Notes: a model not told the origin generated them from the letters alone. Positions 1-9,198 are shown, numbered from the stretch's first letter. The stretch: DNA of 64,000 bases from Flavobacterium sp. IB48 (GCF_016405855.1 NZ_JAEFCA010000001.1:519316-583315); one strand, 5' to 3'. Translations and numbers: made by a program.

Positions 1-486
1 CCGAATGTTTTCCCGCAGCTTCCTGAATCTGCACTTGTTCTTGTAGATGGAGAATATTTAGAAAATGTAAACGACTTGGCGCTATACAGCATGAAAAATG
101 TCTACAAAGTCGAGCTTATTATAGGAAGATATTACATTGGGCCAAGATCTTTTAACGGATTAATTAGTTTTACAACTTTCAATAAAGATTTTAAAAACAC
201 TCAAACAGGAAGTTTTATAGCAAAACCAACTGTTTTGAGACCGCAGCCTAAAAAGATTTACAACAAAGTAAAATATGAAAGTGGTTCTGATAATGATAGA
301 ATTCCAGATTTTAGAAATCAATTGCTTTGGAATCCTAATGCTCAACTAAACAGTGATGCCGATACTTCATTTTATACTTCAGACTTATCTGGAACTTTTG
401 AAATTAGATTGGAAGGTTTTACTAAAAACGGAATTCCAGTCTCTGTTACAGAAAATATTGAAGTTCAAAATACTGCTGTAAATTAA
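1..486 (+). CDS. C-terminal part of a large surface/outer-membrane protein (5' end outside window)
   Basis: The reading frame is open from base 1, so only the last 161 residues are present. The visible part runs through VLVDGEYLENVNDL and RSFNGLISFTTF and ends in a beta-rich segment (SGTFEIRLEGFTKNGIP). That style is seen at the end of large Bacteroidota surface proteins that carry macroglobulin-like repeats and a TonB-plug-like domain. No catalytic motif is visible. A strong hairpin terminator follows the stop by about 30 nt, so this gene ends its transcription unit before rpoD. Product class is inferred from style only; the upstream sequence would decide it. Confidence 0.6.
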   Translation, partial: PNVFPQLPESALVLVDGEYLENVNDLALYSMKNVYKVELIIGRYYIGPRSFNGLISFTTFNKDFKNTQTGSFIAKPTVLRPQPKKIYNKVKYESGSDNDRIPDFRNQLLWNPNAQLNSDADTSFYTSDLSGTFEIRLEGFTKNGIPVSVTENIEVQNTAVN

Positions 487-516
487 ATTTAGTTAAAAAA
501 AAAACATAACACTCAC

Positions 517-546
517 AAAACCTGCCCATTAAAGGCAGGTTTTTAT
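517..546 (+). terminator. Rho-independent terminator after the partial gene
   Basis: Stem CCTGCC / GGCAGG with loop CATTAAA, extended by A-T pairs and followed by a T-run. It separates the partial surface-protein gene from rpoD. Confidence 0.85.
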
Positions 547-647
547 TTTTTCCAAAATATTTTAAAAATATTTTTATTATATTGTAACTTTTTTGATACT
601 CATTACGTATAACCATTTGTACACTTTAAAAATAGGGAGACAACAAC

Positions 648-1511
648 ATGAGACAACTTAAAATCACCAAGCAGGTAACTAATCGTGAAACTGCATCGTT
701 AGATAAATATCTACAAGAAATTGGAAAAGTTGACCTAATTACCGCTGATGAAGAGGTAGAATTAGCACAAAGAATAAAGGCTGGTGATCAAAGAGCTTTA
801 GAAAAACTAACAAAAGCCAACCTACGTTTCGTAGTATCTGTGGCTAAACAATATCAAAATCAAGGATTAACTCTTCCTGACTTAATTAATGAAGGAAACT
901 TAGGTTTAATTAAAGCGGCTCAACGTTTTGATGAGACTCGTGGTTTCAAATTCATTTCTTACGCTGTATGGTGGATTCGTCAATCGATTCTTCAAGCTTT
1001 AGCAGAGCAATCTCGTATTGTACGTTTACCATTAAATAAAATTGGTTCTATCAATAAAATCAACAAAATGTATGCATTATTAGAGCAATCTAACGAGCGT
1101 CCACCTTCTGCTGAGGAAATTGCAAAAGAACTTGATATGACTGTAAACGACGTAAAAGAGTCTATGAAAAACTCTGGACGTCACCTATCTATGGATGCTC
1201 CTCTTGTTGAAGGAGAAGATTCTAACCTTTATGACGTATTACGTTCTGGCGAATCTCCAAATCCAGATAGAGAATTAATTCACGAATCTCTTCGTACTGA
1301 AATCGAACGTTCTTTAGAAACATTAACTCCAAGAGAAGCAGATGTTGTTCGTTTGTATTTTGGTCTTGGCGATCAGCACCCAATGACTCTTGAAGAAATT
1401 GGTGAAACTTTCGACCTAACTCGTGAGCGTGTTCGTCAGATTAAAGAAAAAGCAATCCGTCGATTGAAGCACACTTCTAGAAGTAAAATCCTTAAAACAT
1501 ATTTAGGATAA
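648..1511 (+). CDS. rpoD: Primary sigma-70 factor RpoD/SigA
   Basis: 287 residues, the short form typical of Bacteroidota, with no region 1.1 or large non-conserved insert. Region 1.2 begins near residue 15, region 2 covers about 48-118 with the core-binding and -10 recognition segment ([20 protein letters not shown]), region 3 about 125-200, and region 4 ends in a helix-turn-helix ([20 protein letters not shown]). It directs core RNA polymerase to the TTTG/TAnnTTTG promoters found elsewhere in this window. The ATG at 648 is preceded by AGGGAGA, an unusually Shine-Dalgarno-like stretch for this phylum. It is a single-gene unit flanked by terminators. Confidence 0.97.
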   Translation: MRQLKITKQVTNRETASLDKYLQEIGKVDLITADEEVELAQRIKAGDQRALEKLTKANLRFVVSVAKQYQNQGLTLPDLINEGNLGLIKAAQRFDETRGFKFISYAVWWIRQSILQALAEQSRIVRLPLNKIGSINKINKMYALLEQSNERPPSAEEIAKELDMTVNDVKESMKNSGRHLSMDAPLVEGEDSNLYDVLRSGESPNPDRELIHESLRTEIERSLETLTPREADVVRLYFGLGDQHPMTLEEIGETFDLTRERVRQIKEKAIRRLKHTSRSKILKTYLG

Positions 1512-1521
1512 GACAATATTT

Positions 1522-1577
1522 GTTTCAGGTTTAAAGTTTCAGGTTGCTTTTGTAACTTGAAACATGAAACTTGAAAC
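1522..1577. repeat. Imperfect inverted repeat after rpoD
   Basis: Left arm 1522-1545 and right arm 1554-1577 are built from repeated GTTTCAGGTT / AACTTGAAAC words and pair with four mismatches, two of them tolerable as G-T. It belongs to the palindromic intergenic elements common in this window and does not look like an efficient terminator. Confidence 0.6.
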
Positions 1578-1632
1578 CTTTGTACCGCAAACAACAGTTT
1601 GATTGACTGTTCGTTTTTTGATTGATGATTGA

Positions 1633-1661
1633 AACTCCGGCTGATTACCGGAGTTTTTTAT
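1633..1661 (+). terminator. Rho-independent terminator downstream of rpoD
   Basis: Perfect stem AACTCCGG / CCGGAGTT around CTGATTA, followed by a T-run. It lies about 120 nt after the rpoD stop. Confidence 0.85.
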
Positions 1662-1676
1662 TTTTAAAGTTTTTTT

Positions 1677-1834
1677 ACCGCAAAGCACGCTAAGAATTAC
1701 GCAAAGTTCACAAAGAAAAAAAGAAATAGCCACAGATTAAAGGATTTACACAGATTATAAAATCATTTTAATCCCTTTAATCTGTGGCAAAAAAACTTAG
1801 TGCAATTTGCGTAATTCTTAGCGTGCTTTGCGGT
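1677..1834. repeat. Nested palindromic intergenic element
   Basis: Outer arms of 29 nt at 1677-1705 and 1806-1834 are perfect reverse complements (ACCGCAAAGCACGC / GCGTGCTTTGCGGT). An inner pair (GCCACAGATTAAAGG near 1729 and CCTTTAATCTGTGGC ending 1788) nests inside. There is no coding potential. The CCACAGATTA word recurs at 59804, 61741 and 62522, so this is one member of a dispersed family. It ends about 50 nt before the rpe start. Confidence 0.8.
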
Positions 1835-1862
1835 TAAATTATAATCAACAGTATAAAAACTT

Positions 1863-1870
1863 TATCTTTG
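1863..1870 (+). promoter_or_regulatory. Bacteroidota -7 element for rpe
   Basis: TATCTTTG matches TAnnTTTG exactly, 17 nt before the ATG at 1888. No good TTTG is seen at the -33 position, so only the -7 half is supported. Confidence 0.5.
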
Positions 1871-1887
1871 CAATAAAACAACACACA

Positions 1888-2550
1888 ATGAAAAATACAC
1901 TTATTGCTCCTTCAGTTCTTGCTGCGGATTTTGGAAATTTACAGCGTGATGCAGAAATGATTAATAACAGTCAGGCTGATTGGTTTCATATCGATATTAT
2001 GGATGGAGTTTTTGTTCCGAATATCTCTTTCGGAATGCCCGTTTTAGAAGCAATTTCAAAACATGCAAAAAAGTATATTGATGTACATTTAATGATTATT
2101 GATCCAGATCGTTACATAAAAACTTTTGCCGATTTAGGAGCAAATGGGCTTACTGTACATTACGAAGCTTGCACACACTTACACAGAACACTGCAAGCAA
2201 TTAAAGCAGAAGGAATGAAGGCTGGTGTTGCCATGAATCCACATACCAATGTTGACTTATTAGAAGACGTTATTAATGACATCGACGTAGTTTGCATTAT
2301 GAGTGTAAATCCAGGATTTGGAGGACAATCATTTATCGAAAACACTTACGACAAAGTAAAGAAGCTAAAAGCACTTATTACTCGTAAAAATGCTTCAACA
2401 TTAATCGAAATTGACGGCGGTGTAACCAGCAAAAACGCAAAACAATTAGTCGAAGCTGGAGCAGATGTTTTAGTGGCCGGAAGCTTTGTTTTTAAAGCTG
2501 AAAACCCAACAGAAACCATAGCAGATTTAAAAAGTCTTACTGCTTTTTAA
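1888..2550 (+). CDS. rpe: Ribulose-phosphate 3-epimerase
   Basis: Interconverts ribulose-5-phosphate and xylulose-5-phosphate in the cytosolic pentose phosphate pathway. The TIM-barrel signatures are present: IAPSVLAADFGN at the start, DWFHIDIMDGVFVPN (metal-binding His and Asp), DVHLMI, VCIMSVNPGFGGQ, and IEIDGGV followed by GADVLVAGS for phosphate binding. The ATG at 1888 is preferred because family members begin with this strand; an in-frame codon 60 nt upstream would add residues without similarity and would lie upstream of the likely promoter. The length, 220 residues, is normal. Confidence 0.96.
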   Translation: MKNTLIAPSVLAADFGNLQRDAEMINNSQADWFHIDIMDGVFVPNISFGMPVLEAISKHAKKYIDVHLMIIDPDRYIKTFADLGANGLTVHYEACTHLHRTLQAIKAEGMKAGVAMNPHTNVDLLEDVINDIDVVCIMSVNPGFGGQSFIENTYDKVKKLKALITRKNASTLIEIDGGVTSKNAKQLVEAGADVLVAGSFVFKAENPTETIADLKSLTAF

Positions 2551-2562
2551 ATTTTCAAAAGC

Positions 2563-2598
2563 AAAAAAAGTCCAAAATAATTTTTGGACTTTTTTTTA
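2563..2598. terminator. Bidirectional terminator between rpe and the glutaminase gene
   Basis: Stem AAAAAGTCCAAAA / TTTTGGACTTTTT with A and T tracts on both sides. It serves the convergent rpe (+) and glutaminase (-) genes. Confidence 0.85.
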
Positions 2599-2609
2599 TT
2601 ATCTAAAAC

Positions 2610-3620
2610 CTACTTAGGTTCAATCCAATAAGGATTTGCTTTAAGTTTTTCTACAACATATTGGATAACTTTCTGAGCTTTCAAACTATTTCCAGAGTTA
2701 TCTAATGGTGGCGAAATAACAGCAATTCCAAATTTGCCAGGACATACAGCCAATATTCCTCCTCCAACTCCACTCTTTGCCGGAAGTCCCGAATTAAACA
2801 GCCAAATTCCAGAATTATCATAAAGACCTGCAGTTGCCATTACAGGTAAAGTATACATTACAGTTGTCTGACTAACCACCTTATTCTTTGTAACAGGATT
2901 AACGCCTCCATTTGCCAATGTGGCCGCCATTGTAGCAAGATCCTTTACATTTACATTCAATGCACATTGTTTCGTATAAAGATCTGTTGCTTGTACTGGA
3001 TCAAAATATATTCTGTTATAAGCCAATAACAAATGTGCAATAGCTTGATTTCGTAAATTATCCCCAGCTTCACTTATATAAACAGGACGATTTAGAGAAA
3101 GCTCTCTTCCAGCAAAGTCACTCTGAATTTTCTGGATTTCTTTCCATTTTGCTATAGAATCATTACCTCGAATAAGGCTCGTAGTTGCAATAGCTCCAGG
3201 ATTTACAAGAGGATTAATTTTATCACCTTTATGCATTTCTATCGCAACAATAGAATTAAATGGTAATCCTGTGGCATTTACGCCTATTTTGTCTTCTAAA
3301 AACTGTGATCCTTCTTGCTCAATTACTTTTGCCATCGTAAATACTTTCGAGATGCTTTGAATTGAAACCATTGACGTTATATCGCCTTTTGTATATATGG
3401 CTCCCTCTGCAGTAACAAGCGCAATACCAAAAATATTGGGATCAACATTGGCTAGTTCTTTAATATAATCAGCATTTTTTCCTTCTTTTACATCTTTAAA
3501 TTTATTAAACGCTTCATTAAGGGTATTTTGTATATTTTGTTTATTCAGTATTGTTTGGCTATAGCCGTGGTTTATGATAAAAACAATCATTAAACCAGCA
3601 AAAATCAATTGCTTGTTCAT
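2610..3620 (-). CDS. glsA: Secreted glutaminase (GlsA family)
   Basis: Hydrolyses glutamine to glutamate and ammonia. The protein has the serine beta-lactamase-like fold of the family with the SxxK nucleophile in SIQSISKVF, plus NPGAIA, the YISEAGDNLRNQAIA stretch and GLPAKSGVGGG near the end. Starting at the ATG at 3620 gives a clean signal peptide (MNKQLIFAGLMIVFIINHGYSQ in outline, cleavage near residue 22), which argues for periplasmic location; most bacterial relatives are cytosolic. An upstream in-frame ATG at 3635 would put MPFFK before it. The gene stands alone, convergent with rpe. Confidence 0.9.
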   Translation of the reverse strand: MNKQLIFAGLMIVFIINHGYSQTILNKQNIQNTLNEAFNKFKDVKEGKNADYIKELANVDPNIFGIALVTAEGAIYTKGDITSMVSIQSISKVFTMAKVIEQEGSQFLEDKIGVNATGLPFNSIVAIEMHKGDKINPLVNPGAIATTSLIRGNDSIAKWKEIQKIQSDFAGRELSLNRPVYISEAGDNLRNQAIAHLLLAYNRIYFDPVQATDLYTKQCALNVNVKDLATMAATLANGGVNPVTKNKVVSQTTVMYTLPVMATAGLYDNSGIWLFNSGLPAKSGVGGGILAVCPGKFGIAVISPPLDNSGNSLKAQKVIQYVVEKLKANPYWIEPK

Positions 3621-3679
3621 TTTAAAAAAAGGCATTCTTATTTCTATTCTAGATTAATTTATAGATAAACAGTATTTAA

Positions 3680-4471
3680 TTAAAAATCCTTACTGCTTTT
3701 TAAGTTCTTAAGATTTGGGAAGAAATCAATTCCAGTCATTTTTTCTAAAGTTTCGATTGGAACAACAAAATCGTAAATTGATTTATCACTTTTTTCATTT
3801 GGCACTAAGAAAGCAATTGCCTTATGCTCTGTTCCAGATTTAGCTAAAACAATTTTATAAAAGTATTCAGGAACAGCAACTTTCTCTATTCCTATTTTTT
3901 TATCCGAATCCTTCAGAATTCCGCCAGTTACAACATAAATATCATTATATTTTCCTGCCCAATAGCGCGTTTTTTGCTCTATTCTATTCCAAATTCCGGC
4001 ATTAAACTCTTTCTTTTGAGGTGAAATATTCGAAGTATAAAAAGTATCATTATAAGCATCTTTACTAAACTCCATGTCTCCAGCGGGGCAAAGATGCCCT
4101 TTATCATAACCAGAATTTTTATAGTTTCTCCAATCTGCAGAACCCGTAGTTACTTTTGGATCTTCAATAAAATAAGGTCTTTTATAATCGTTATTTTTTA
4201 AATATTCCTTTTTTAATTCATAAGCCACCCACTCTGCCTGTTCAAACTTTTCATTATAAGAAAGCGTATAATATTGATGCTTTACAATCTGTTTCGTTGT
4301 TGAAGTTGGCAAATAAGCTACGGTATAAGAATCATTGCTCGTAGAATTTCCCTTAAAAGAAATCACATCTTTACTTTCGTTTTCTTCTCTTATATTTTCT
4401 TTCTCTACATTCTCCTTCTTGCATGACAACAGCACGAAACTCATTAAAAACACATAAAGCAACTTTTTCAT
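3680..4471 (-). CDS. DNA/RNA non-specific endonuclease, predicted lipoprotein
   Basis: A beta-beta-alpha-metal (NUC1) nuclease expected to cut nucleic acid outside the cytoplasm. From the ATG at 4471 the N-terminus is a lipoprotein signal (MKKLLYVFLMSFVLLSC) followed by a charged linker. The catalytic motif reads YDKGHLCPAGDM, so the usual DRGH is DKGH here with the histidine kept. The metal-binding asparagine is probably in NAGIWNRIE and the conserved YVVTGGIL follows. The start 30 nt upstream would spoil the signal peptide. It probably scavenges nucleotides or phosphate. Confidence 0.88.
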   Translation of the reverse strand: MKKLLYVFLMSFVLLSCKKENVEKENIREENESKDVISFKGNSTSNDSYTVAYLPTSTTKQIVKHQYYTLSYNEKFEQAEWVAYELKKEYLKNNDYKRPYFIEDPKVTTGSADWRNYKNSGYDKGHLCPAGDMEFSKDAYNDTFYTSNISPQKKEFNAGIWNRIEQKTRYWAGKYNDIYVVTGGILKDSDKKIGIEKVAVPEYFYKIVLAKSGTEHKAIAFLVPNEKSDKSIYDFVVPIETLEKMTGIDFFPNLKNLKSSKDF

Positions 4472-4500
4472 AAATAAAAATATTAAGCGATAAACGTACA

Positions 4501-4543
4501 AAAAAAACGCTCCATAAATTCAAAATTTACAGAGCGTTTTTTA
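4501..4543 (-). terminator. Terminator of the processing protease gene
   Basis: Long stem AAAAAACGCTC / GAGCGTTTTTT with an inner TAAATT / AATTTA pair. The A-tract at 4501-4507 forms the U-run on the minus strand. Confidence 0.8.
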
Positions 4544-4565
4544 ACAAATTAAATTCTTCTCGAAC

Positions 4566-6752
4566 TTAAGACTTCACTAGTTTATCCTTTTTCATTTTAG
4601 GATTAACTGTATTTTTCACCAAACCTTTTGTCTGCAAATCATCTAGTACATTTAATGCTTCTTCTACATAAACATCTTTAGATAAAGCTTGATGCCATGC
4701 ATCTCTTTTCTCTTTTAAAGATGCATCAGCTTTCATTTCATCTTCTTCGTACGGAAGCGATTTAAAGATCAAATCGTTTTTGTAATCAGAAATTGGTTTG
4801 TATTTTTTTCCTTCGTTTTCAACTTGCTCTTGAGTTTCTTTAAAACTCTTAATATTTAAGCTGTAAACATTTTCTTTGTTTTTAACATCAATCCATTTTG
4901 CATTATCATCAATTAATTTAAACTGAGGATTTTGAGCAATTCTGTTTTTACTGTTATTGATAGCTTTAGCAAAATTCTCATTAGAATTCCATGTGCTATA
5001 ATCTGCTGGATCAATTTTATCCCAAGGCATTGCATTGTCAATATCTCTCTCGCCCATTTTTAAGTAAGCATAACGATCCGGCATTACGACATCACTATGA
5101 ACTCCTTCAAGCTGAGTAGATCCTCCATTTATTCTGTAAAACTTCTGTCCGGTAATTTTCAATGCACCAAGATCTCCATAATTTGCATTACGCACAAACT
5201 GATTTAAATCTAATACATTTTGAACCGTTCCTTTACCGTATGTTTGTTTACTTCCGATAATTACACCACGTTTGTAATCCTGAATTGCAGCTGCTAAAAT
5301 TTCAGATGCAGAAGCAGAAAAACTGTTTACCATGATAACAAGTGGTCCATCCCACTCGATTTTTTTATCTTTATCGTATAGAACTTCTTTCTTTTTACCT
5401 GCAGATTTTACTTGAACAATTGGTCCTTCTTCAATAAATAAACCTGCGATATCAACCACAGTAGAAAGAGATCCTCCACCATCATCACGAACGTCTAATA
5501 CAATACCATTGATGTTTTCTTTTTTTAGTCTCTCTACTTCTTTAGCAATATCTTTTCCTGCATCACGTCCGTCTTTGTTTTCAAAATCAATATAAAACTT
5601 AGGAAGATAAATTACTCCATATTTTAAACCGTTTTTCTCAACAACACTAGACTTTGCATATGTTTCTTCAATTTCAACAACATCACGAATGATAGAAATC
5701 ACTTTGATAGAACCGTCAACTTTTTTAACCGTCAATTTTACTTCAGTTCCTTTATGCCCTTTAATTTTCTTTACAACATCATCCAAACGCATTCCAACAA
5801 CATCTACAGGCTCCTCATTTCCTTGAGCAACTTTTAAGATTAAATCTCCTGCTTCAAGTTGCTTTCCTTTCCAAGCTGGACCTCCAGAAATTAACTCATC
5901 AATTTGAGTAAAATCGTTTTTCTTAGTCAAACGAGCTCCAATACCTTCCAATTTACCGCTGATATTTACATCAAAACGATCTTTTTCTTCTGGTGCAAAA
6001 TAGCTTGTGTGCGGATCAAAACGAGCCATGATAGAGTTCAAATACACAGAAAACCAGTAGTCTCTATTTAAATCTTTAATTACACTAAAATTATCATCTA
6101 GAGATTTTAAAGAGCTTTCGCGAGTTTCTTTTTCTAAAGTTTCAAAAGATTTCTCTTTGTAAGCAGGATCTTTTTTCTTCTTCTCTTCTTCAATTTTTTG
6201 TTTTGTTACTAAAGACGATAGAGTCGATAATTTAATTTGTTTTCTCCATCTTTCATTAATCTCTGTTAAGTTTTTTGCATACGGCATTTTTTCATAATCC
6301 GCATCAAAATTCTCATCTACATTATAGTTAAATGGCTGACTTAAAATCGTTTTATAACGTTTTTTACTTTCTTCCATACGCTTCATTAACCTTGTATAAG
6401 TAAGGTTGAAAAACGTAATATCTTTATTCAAAAACTGATCATCCAACATTAATTCATACTGTTTGAATTCGTCAATATCAGACTGAAGGAAAAATCTTTT
6501 TGAAGGGTCTAAAGCATCAATATAATCCTTGAAAATACCTTTAGAAAATTCGTCATTTATTTCTGCTGGGCTATAATGTCCTTTTTCAATAACAAATGCT
6601 AGTAATTCTAAAAGTGTCTTGTCTCTGTTCGGATCTGGGTCGATTGTCCTATCGGCATTCATCTTAAATGCAAACAATGTAAGCGATAAGCACAATACGG
6701 CTATGAGTATCTTATAATTTCTTTTCATAAACTTTATAATAGCATTCATCAA
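4566..6752 (-). CDS. prc: Carboxy-terminal (tail-specific) processing protease, S41 family
   Basis: Periplasmic serine protease that trims or degrades proteins from the C-terminus. Residues 1-30 contain a membrane anchor or signal segment. A long N-terminal helical domain follows, then a PDZ domain (about 250-340, with GKLEGIGARL and ISGGPAWKGKQLEAGD). The S41 core carries LDVRDDGGGSL and the Ser/Lys dyad in NSFSASASEILAAAIQDY and GSKQTYGKGTVQ. The C-terminal domain resembles E. coli Prc, as does the 728-residue length. Alternative starts 3 or 24 nt downstream are possible. It is divergent from surE across about 210 bp. Confidence 0.94.
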   Translation of the reverse strand: MMNAIIKFMKRNYKILIAVLCLSLTLFAFKMNADRTIDPDPNRDKTLLELLAFVIEKGHYSPAEINDEFSKGIFKDYIDALDPSKRFFLQSDIDEFKQYELMLDDQFLNKDITFFNLTYTRLMKRMEESKKRYKTILSQPFNYNVDENFDADYEKMPYAKNLTEINERWRKQIKLSTLSSLVTKQKIEEEKKKKDPAYKEKSFETLEKETRESSLKSLDDNFSVIKDLNRDYWFSVYLNSIMARFDPHTSYFAPEEKDRFDVNISGKLEGIGARLTKKNDFTQIDELISGGPAWKGKQLEAGDLILKVAQGNEEPVDVVGMRLDDVVKKIKGHKGTEVKLTVKKVDGSIKVISIIRDVVEIEETYAKSSVVEKNGLKYGVIYLPKFYIDFENKDGRDAGKDIAKEVERLKKENINGIVLDVRDDGGGSLSTVVDIAGLFIEEGPIVQVKSAGKKKEVLYDKDKKIEWDGPLVIMVNSFSASASEILAAAIQDYKRGVIIGSKQTYGKGTVQNVLDLNQFVRNANYGDLGALKITGQKFYRINGGSTQLEGVHSDVVMPDRYAYLKMGERDIDNAMPWDKIDPADYSTWNSNENFAKAINNSKNRIAQNPQFKLIDDNAKWIDVKNKENVYSLNIKSFKETQEQVENEGKKYKPISDYKNDLIFKSLPYEEDEMKADASLKEKRDAWHQALSKDVYVEEALNVLDDLQTKGLVKNTVNPKMKKDKLVKS

Positions 6753-6961
6753 TTTTTTTATCTAAGTTACGTTAAAAACTATGCCACGAGAGCTAACGCT
6801 TCGATAATTTTTTGTTAAAGATATAAAAATGTTTAATTCGTAAAAAAGTTCTTTACCTTAGTTGACAAATTTTGCACTATTTGTGACTTCTCACAAATAA
6901 TTGTGATTATTTTTGTTTTTAAAATCTTACAATTGTTAAAACTACACATAATATTTATTAA

Positions 6962-7741
6962 ATGAAAGCTGAGAAACCACTTATATTGGTAACTAACGAC
7001 GATGGTATTTTAGCTCCTGGAATTAGAGCCTTAATTAGCGTCATGGAAACAATCGGAAACGTTATTGTTGTTGCGCCAGACAAACCTCAAAGTGCAATGG
7101 GACACGCAATCACAGTCAACAATACTTTGTTTATAGATAAAATTTCAAAAGACGATGACACAATTGCAGAATACAGCTGTTCTGGAACTCCTGTAGATTG
7201 TGTAAAATTGGCAGTAAACGAAATCTTGAAACGTAAACCTGACTTATGCGTTTCGGGAATAAACCATGGATCGAATTCTTCTATCAATGTCATTTATTCT
7301 GGAACTATGAGCGCTGCTGTAGAAGCAGGAATTGAAGGCATTCAGGCAATTGGTTTTTCTCTTTTAGATTTTGATTGGAATGCCGATTTTGAACCAATCA
7401 AATCTTTTGTGAAAAAAATTACTTTAGAAACTCTGGCCAATAAACTTCCTCCAGGGGTGGTTTTAAATGTCAATTTTCCGAAACTAAAAGAATCTGAAAT
7501 TAAAGGAATAAAAGTTTGTCGTCAAGCGAAAGCCTACTATGCGCAAAAATTTGATAAAAGACAAACTCCTTTTGGAAAAGATTATTACTGGCTTGCTGGA
7601 AAATTTGTAAACGAAGATAAAGGCGAAGACACAGACGAATGGGCTTTGGCAAACGGATATATTTCTGTTGTTCCAGTACAATTTGATTTGACAGCACATC
7701 ATTCTATTCAGCAACTTAACACTTGGAAATTAAATGACTAA
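6962..7741 (+). CDS. surE: 5'/3'-nucleotidase SurE
   Basis: Metal-dependent phosphatase acting on nucleoside monophosphates, implicated in stationary-phase survival. Family motifs are complete: ILVTNDDGILAPG near residue 10 with the metal-binding Asp pair, SGTPVDCVKLA, and SGINHGSNSS near residue 100. The length, 259 residues, is normal. It is the first gene of a likely operon; the next gene starts inside its last codons (8-nt overlap), indicating translational coupling. Confidence 0.95.
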   Translation: MKAEKPLILVTNDDGILAPGIRALISVMETIGNVIVVAPDKPQSAMGHAITVNNTLFIDKISKDDDTIAEYSCSGTPVDCVKLAVNEILKRKPDLCVSGINHGSNSSINVIYSGTMSAAVEAGIEGIQAIGFSLLDFDWNADFEPIKSFVKKITLETLANKLPPGVVLNVNFPKLKESEIKGIKVCRQAKAYYAQKFDKRQTPFGKDYYWLAGKFVNEDKGEDTDEWALANGYISVVPVQFDLTAHHSIQQLNTWKLND

Positions 7742-8003
7742 AGAAGTACTAATCGGTTTTTTGATCGGAATTTTTACGGCTCTTTTGGGAAGCTATTTGT
7801 TTATTACTTTTTTCACAACATTTGATATTTCGTCAGGAATTGAGATCATTAGAGAACATGGATATCTTGGAAAAATAATCACTCTTGGAACACTTTTAGA
7901 TCTTGCTGTATTTGCTATTCTGCTAAAAAGAAATAAAGAATATATGGCTCGAGGTGTAATTTTAGCCGTGATTGCACTGGCTATTTCGACATTAGTTATT
8001 TAA
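7734..8003 (+). CDS. Small membrane protein of unknown function
   Basis: 89 residues with three predicted membrane helices: FLIGIFTALLGSYLFITFF near the start, a central GKIITLGTLLDLAVFAILL, and a last helix GVILAVIALAISTLVI. No catalytic motif is seen. It overlaps surE by 8 nt and precedes lpxB, so it shares the envelope-related surE-lpxB unit. Function not recognised. Confidence 0.75.
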   Translation: MTKEVLIGFLIGIFTALLGSYLFITFFTTFDISSGIEIIREHGYLGKIITLGTLLDLAVFAILLKRNKEYMARGVILAVIALAISTLVI

Positions 8004-8015
8004 ATCTTATCTTTG
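7985..8015 (+). promoter_or_regulatory. Candidate lpxB promoter
   Basis: TTCG (three of four to TTTG) at 7985-7988, exactly 19 nt, then a perfect TATCTTTG at 8008-8015. It overlaps the 3' end of the preceding small gene and lies 55 nt before the lpxB ATG. Confidence 0.5.
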
Positions 8016-8070
8016 CTTTGTTACCGTTATTGCGGATTTACAACTTTAGCACATTTACAAAAAAACCAAC

Positions 8071-9192
8071 ATGAAGTATTACATAATTGCAGGAGAAGCC
8101 TCTGGAGATTTACATGGTTCTAATTTAATGAAAGCATTATATGTTGAAGACCCTGAAGCAGAAATTAGATTTTGGGGCGGAGATTTAATGCAAAAAGTAG
8201 GCGGAACTCTAGTAAAACACTATCGCGATTTGGCTTTTATGGGTTTTATTGAAGTGGTTTTCAATTTAAAAACCATATTAAACAATATCAAAATCTGTAA
8301 AAAAGATATCTTGGAGTTTCAGCCAGATGTTATTATTTTTATTGATTATCCTGGTTTTAATATGCGAATTGCAAAATGGGCAAAAGAATTAGGCTATAAA
8401 ACGCATTATTATATTTCTCCTCAAATTTGGGCTTGGAAAGAAAACAGAATTAAAGCCATTAAACAAGATGTCGATAAGATGTTTGTGATTTTGCCTTTTG
8501 AAAAAAGCTTTTACGAAGACAAACATCATTTTCCGGTAGATTTTGTTGGACATCCTCTTATTGATGCCATTCAGAATCAGCCTGCTTTTGATGAAGCTTT
8601 ATTTAGAAAAGAAAATAATTTAGGCGAAAAACCAATTATTGCCGTTCTACCAGGAAGTCGTAAGCAGGAAATTACCAAAATGTTGAGCGTAATGCTGAGT
8701 GTTGTTGATGATTTTCAGGATTACGAATTTGTAATTGCTGGCGCTCCAAGTCAGGAATATGAATTTTATCAGCAGTTTCTAAAAAACAAAAACATCGCAT
8801 TTGTTTCGAACAGAACCTACGATTTACTTCGTTCTTCAACCGCAGCTCTAGTAACTTCTGGAACTGCAACTCTTGAAACGGCTCTTTTTAAAGTTCCAGA
8901 AGTAGTTTGCTATAAAGGAAGCGAAGTTTCGTACCAGATTGCAAAACGTATTATCACTTTAAAATACATTTCTCTTGTCAATTTAATTATGGATCAAGAA
9001 GTTGTAACCGAATTAATTCAAGGAGACTGCAATAAAAAACGAATTAAAGAAGAACTTCAAAAATTATTAGAACCTGATTATCGCAATAAAGTGCTACATA
9101 ATTACGATATATTAGAACAAAAATTAGGCGGAGTTGGAGCGAGTAAAAATACAGCAAGACTCATTGTTGCCGATTTAAAACAAAATAAGTAA
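8071..9192 (+). CDS. lpxB: Lipid-A-disaccharide synthase
   Basis: Membrane-associated GT19 glycosyltransferase joining UDP-2,3-diacylglucosamine and lipid X to form lipid A disaccharide. Signatures: IIAGEASGDLHGSNLM at the N-terminus, WGGDLMQ, PDVIIFIDYPGFNMRIAK, YYISPQIWAWKENR, VGHPLID, VLPGSRKQEI (donor-binding region) and SGTATLETAL. The length, 373 residues, is normal. It indicates a lipid A-bearing outer membrane. The next gene follows 6 nt after its stop. Confidence 0.96.
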   Translation: MKYYIIAGEASGDLHGSNLMKALYVEDPEAEIRFWGGDLMQKVGGTLVKHYRDLAFMGFIEVVFNLKTILNNIKICKKDILEFQPDVIIFIDYPGFNMRIAKWAKELGYKTHYYISPQIWAWKENRIKAIKQDVDKMFVILPFEKSFYEDKHHFPVDFVGHPLIDAIQNQPAFDEALFRKENNLGEKPIIAVLPGSRKQEITKMLSVMLSVVDDFQDYEFVIAGAPSQEYEFYQQFLKNKNIAFVSNRTYDLLRSSTAALVTSGTATLETALFKVPEVVCYKGSEVSYQIAKRIITLKYISLVNLIMDQEVVTELIQGDCNKKRIKEELQKLLEPDYRNKVLHNYDILEQKLGGVGASKNTARLIVADLKQNK

Positions 9193-9198
9193 CTGATT

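Noticed and set aside
1539..1733. Minus-strand open frame of 64 codons downstream of rpoD
   Set aside because: It lies across inverted repeats and the rpoD terminator; composition follows the palindromes, not a gene.
6872..6915. surE promoter (TTTG at 6880 and TATTTTTG at 6908)
   Set aside because: The spacer would be 24 nt, outside the usual range; the region is too A+T-rich to trust a single -7 match.
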